A DNA stretch of 64,000 nt from Epiperipatus broadwayi (lineage: Eukaryota > Onychophora > Udeonychophora > Euonychophora > Peripatidae). The translations under genes and the position numbers were made by a program. The DNA is taken from NCBI GenBank assembly GCA_028023455.1, contig JAQFVV010012535.1, forward strand, positions 2,544,001 through 2,608,000, given 5' to 3'. The notes below the pieces were generated by a model. It worked only from the letters and a program-made list of their open reading frames with translations, searched no databases and was not told where the DNA came from. Shown here in pieces: positions 59,801 to 64,000 of the stretch. The first letter of the stretch is position 1, and each line of letters opens with the position of its first letter.

Positions 59801-62099
59801 GGGCTCCTATGGTGTACTGCTTCTAGTAGTTGTTATTATAAAAGGGGTTTTCATTTTCTAGGTTTTTGTATTAGTTTGTATTCTTTTAATTTTAAGTTTT
59901 ATTCATATATGTAGATAATAAGACATTGGTCTGTAAATCTGGTCATCATGTATAGCATAGAATATGAGAGTTATAAAATGTCATCTTTCATTTTCTCTTC
60001 CTCTCTTCTTTTGCTGATTATTTTACAATATTCTCTTGCAGGCAGACATCCATTTATTTTTTTACATAGCAGACTCACATTTTCAGATCAGCATTGTCAC
60101 AGTTAGCACTTTAAAGAGTAAGCTATGCTTTCATAGATAAATTTACTTTATTAAAATAAATCTTTTTCCTTTTTTATATTTAAACATCAGCTTCTTATTT
60201 AAGAGAGATTGTTAGCAGTAGTTTGAAAGTAACTTGCTGCAGAAAATGATTTTTTTTTTTGCTTTATTATACCCTGGTACACAGTTTAGTGAGAAACAGA
60301 TGCAAAGAGAGGAAATAAAATAAAGTGCCTAATTTATATCCATGATATGAGCAGATTTAAATTGATAACATAATACACACACAAAATTTTTTTTAAATTT
60401 TTTTCTTATCTCTTTCATTTTTCTTAACATTGTCTTTTATTCAAAAATATATAAACAAGTTAATCTTCTTACATACTTAAAATTAATTAGATTTGCTTGT
60501 TTATTTATAAATTAATAAAAGAGGGATTTAATATAAAACCAAAATAAAAATATTTTAGCTTAAAACAAAATTCTAAATTTTACTTTTTTTTTTTGTGAGG
60601 TTTAATAAACCTGAATAACTTATTTATTTTTATTACAATAATAATATACAATACTTTATATATACTTTCATTATATAATTTAAACATTTATAAATATAAC
60701 TTAAAATTCACTTTCTCTCTTTCTCTCTTTTTAATAAAGGAAAATATATATTTAACTTATTATCATCACTGTTAAACAAACTAAGAACAGAATGTAATTT
60801 AATTGGATTGAATGAAAAAAAAAACATTATAAAAAGTGTTAATTTATTTTGATGATGTAAAATTTATGGGGTTCAAGCCAATATACCATAATATACTGGT
60901 CCAATATATATTATATTAATTATCACTTGACCTCAAACACAGGTTAAATATTTTAGGAGTTTATATTTTCTATTGAAAAATGCAGAAATCATTAAACTTT
61001 TACAAACATAAAAAGAATTTGAAAAATAACAAGAATCCATATTTTTATAAATTATAGTTTTGCGATTGTTGAAAATCAAATTGTGCTTAGTAGACTAATA
61101 TGAAACTTTTGAGCAAATTATATATGTGAAAATTGTGATAGAAAACTGAAAAAGGGCTTGTTTTTTTTCTTAAATAAATCAAAACTAAAAAAATGCAAGA
61201 GAGTTAATATGTTTAATTCATGTTCTTACATTAAGTTCATTAATCTTTACATATAGTATATTATTGTTTAGACATACAGTATATTCCAGCCACATAACAC
61301 TCCAAAAAAAAATCATCAATCCAATTAGCTTAACACAAAAGCAAATAGATATGTGTGCGTGACAATATATGTATTTTAAATATATTTATTAAATCAATTT
61401 TTTTTATTATAATTACAATAAAAAACTTTAGGAAAAAAATACACAAAATTATATTTATATTGAAAAAATATTTAAGAAACATTAATTTTGTATTCTATAT
61501 TATTGATTTTAATGGATCAAAATTACTTAATAAGATTTTGAAATTGATCTGAAATAAAAACTGAATACCAGTGGAAAAAAAATATAGTGGAGTCCATTTT
61601 GTTCTCAAGGGAAGAAATTAATTTTGACTGTCTATATAACTCTCAAAATCTATTATTTATTTGAAAAATTTTTAGGTTCATAGAGTCATGATCTGCTCCA
61701 TGTCATTTCTGGGATCAACACCCACACAGTCAGAATGTAAAATTTTGTTACATGTTGTATTTTGTAAAATATATATTTACATTAATATAAGTTGGTGCAC
61801 TCCAGAAAAAGTACAAAATATTAGAAAAATATATTTAGATCATAAACTGATAAGTGGTAAATTTAATTAAATAATTTATGTTAATTGCAATTGATAAATT
61901 CCAAGAAATATTTGCTGATTACAAATATTTCTTGATAAAAGAACTATTCAATTAATGGAATAGACTAAATTACCTTATATGGAAAGGAATTCCTAAGGCA
62001 CCAATTAATTTGTTATAGACCTAAAAACATTATTGTACATGGAAAAAAGTAATTAATTGTGTGAGTAATTATGAACTATAAGTAGAATAAGCAACAAAA
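56891..62099. other. Long AT-rich spacer, no gene seen
   Basis: Short frames (57704-57886, 61355-61552, 61688-61870) are composition noise. Small hairpins occur (for example 61901-61930), but nothing element-like was seen. Confidence 0.5.
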
Positions 62100-62470
62100 T
62101 GCATGGTTCATTTCCAATTCATTTTGCAGAGATATGTAAGTGGCAGTAACACTCTCAGTAAAAATGTGTTCATGGGCAGCAGCTGAATAGGCCCAAAGCT
62201 TTTGGGAAACATAGCAGCTAAATGAGAAGAGTTGATTTTCCAGTGGATTTCCAGTGAAATTACCAAGAGGACTGTTGCTGAGAGACAGAAGTAATTGCAG
62301 CTAAAAGAAGCTCATATTGATGGCTGCAGTGCTCTAAAATGAAGCCATATGTGTTTTCATGCAGCTGAACTGGACTGGGAACAAAGAGTTTGGGAAACTG
62401 AGGCCAATGGGAGCCATCTTGAAAACGAACAGTCTTAAAGTGCATTGGGAAGAAATGAACCATAGGAAAC
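62100..62470. other. GC-richer non-repetitive block, possible exon or conserved element
   Basis: Base composition shifts sharply from the flanks, with no internal repeats. A splice-acceptor-like attcattttgcag|ag lies near 62130. The only frame is a 67-codon minus-strand one (62463-62260) without recognised motifs. Coding status is undecided. Confidence 0.25.
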
Positions 62471-63923
62471 TATAGAGAAATTTGTGTTGCAAGTGTTGTT
62501 TGCTATTCTTATTTTATACTATTTTGTTTGTTGGTAATTGGAGTGATTGCATTTCGAATACACAGCAATATATAATGTAAACAGGAGAATTTTTATATCT
62601 TTGGTCATGAGGTAGTATTACGTTAATATAGTGGAGAATATATGTTAGGTTAATGTAATGGATAATATCTCTGAAGGTATGGTTATATGTTACTGAAATA
62701 ATCATTAATTATGCTTATGGTGCCAATAATAATTATTATAAGAAGATATAGCATCCACATCTTATTTTAACTTATTATACTTATGAATATTTCTAATTTT
62801 ATTTAGACCATAATACTTAACTGAATTTCCAGATGATTTTATTCCATAAACAAAAAAAAACATGATCTATAAATATTTGCAATTTAGAAATTATTATTAA
62901 TATTATGAATCCCATCTCCATTATAACTACTGGAGTTTACATACAATTTGATTTTCCAATATGTACTTGTGATAAATTTAAGTATCCTATATGTCAATAC
63001 AATATATACATATAACTTAGCAGTCTTAGAACTATATATATATAAAACAGATCCATAAAACTAACAGAAAAACTATACAAAATAATTTCATTTCATTATT
63101 TAACATATATATATATATATAATAAAATAATGAGCGTGCTAATAGCTTTAACAAGTTTTATCAAAAAATGCCACAAGAGAAAGCATTTAAAAACTCTATC
63201 TAGAAATTATCCTCATTTTCAAACTGGTTTCGAGCTATTGGCTCTTCTCAGTAAGGCACTAGTATATATATATAATGAAATCTTAAACTGGATTCCAAGA
63301 TATTCTAAAAGATCTAGAAAGAGACAACATGTAAAATGATTGAATAAAATAAAAAAGTGTGGACCTCATATGAAGAAGAGAGGTTAGATATTGGAAAAGA
63401 TGAATTGAATTTAGAGAGACCTTCGTCTTCCAATGGATAGATAATGAGTAAAAATGATAATAATATATATGGTATAAAAATATGTAATCTGTAGAGAGAA
63501 TGTCAATTGGATCCAAATCTATGTGCCAATAAAACAATTTTAATATCCCACATTGATTTTATAAGTAACCATTGATTCGTCATCAGCATTACTTATAACA
63601 ACAGCTATATTTCATAATATAGCGATTATGAATATAATATTACAATAACTCAAATTATTTCAAAGTTATAATAATTACACATTAAGTAAGTATTTCATAT
63701 TTCAGTTAATAATATCACATTATACATACTAATGTTCTATGTTGTACTTAGCAATGTATGATTATCATATATTCTATGCTTTAAATTATTTATTGTTACA
63801 TCGTATTATATACATTCATAGTTATTGCGATGTTGAAAAAAAGAATTGGTGTGATGCTACTACGGCAATAAGTAAATGATTTCAGTAATTTATTAATGAA
63901 ATGGTTTCTATACATATATTTAT

Positions 63924-63925
<2 letters not shown>
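62471..63925. other. AT-rich spacer, no gene seen
   Basis: Short (TA)n near 63035 and 63105. The 69-codon frame at 63130-63339 is unsupported. Confidence 0.5.

Positions 63926-64000
<75 letters not shown>
63926..64000. repeat. (CA)n microsatellite, running off the window
   Basis: At least 37 CA units continue to the last base. Confidence 0.95.

Overview
This window looks like repeat-dominated DNA from an AT-rich invertebrate animal genome. By eye it is roughly three-quarters A+T. It holds long A/T homopolymers and (TA)n, (TTA)n and (CA)n microsatellites, no bacterial-style operons, and no intact cellular protein gene. The recognisable families (Penelope-like elements, an RTE-type LINE, a second LINE with a zinc-knuckle ORF1, tRNA-derived SINEs, foldback elements, a large LTR element) fit a cnidarian, mollusc, flatworm or similar. 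I cannot name the species. No tRNA, rRNA or CRISPR was found. The only hints of host genes are two possible TATA/5'-exon regions (about 1190-1705 and 29100-29404) and a slightly GC-richer block at 62100-62470.

Layout. 1-7.7 kb: AT-rich spacer with a possible promoter/exon, a foldback insertion flanked by 13-bp direct repeats (2280-2479), a hammerhead-ribozyme-like motif beside tRNA-like promoter boxes (2933-3095), a mirror-inverted (TTA)n/(TAA)n tract, and a minus-strand Penelope GIY-YIG remnant (6785-7400). 9.5-14.9 kb: a head-to-head SINE pair, two large foldbacks (10979-11495, 11546-11893), two more hammerhead-like copies, a second Penelope remnant and a reverse-transcriptase scrap. 15-23.2 kb: nested local duplications, a degenerate charged ORF, and an RTE-type LINE fragment on the minus strand. 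23.2-31.5 kb: mostly empty. 31.5-34 kb: a 5'-truncated Penelope element split by two tandem LINE 3' ends and flanked by ~90-bp direct repeats. 36.2-37.6 kb: a possible TIR DNA transposon. 39.4-41.4 kb: a Penelope element with an inverted partial copy at its head. 41.7-46.5 kb: a LINE whose 5' half is inverted relative to its 3' half (twin-priming structure). 47.3-56.1 kb: a foldback, then the most striking object, an LTR retrotransposon with ~2.8-2.9 kb LTRs. 56.3-56.9 kb: another Penelope endonuclease remnant. The rest is empty AT-rich DNA ending in (CA)n.

The LTR element has TG...CA ends, a 4-bp target duplication, a tRNA-Lys-like primer-binding site repeated about six times, a short purine tract, and one intact 545-codon ORF. 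That ORF has an 18-residue charged repeat, a predicted coiled coil and a basic C-terminus. The element has no recognisable protease, reverse transcriptase or integrase, so it is presumably mobilised by an autonomous relative. Together with the hammerhead-bearing SINE-like family, it is the best candidate here for something undescribed.
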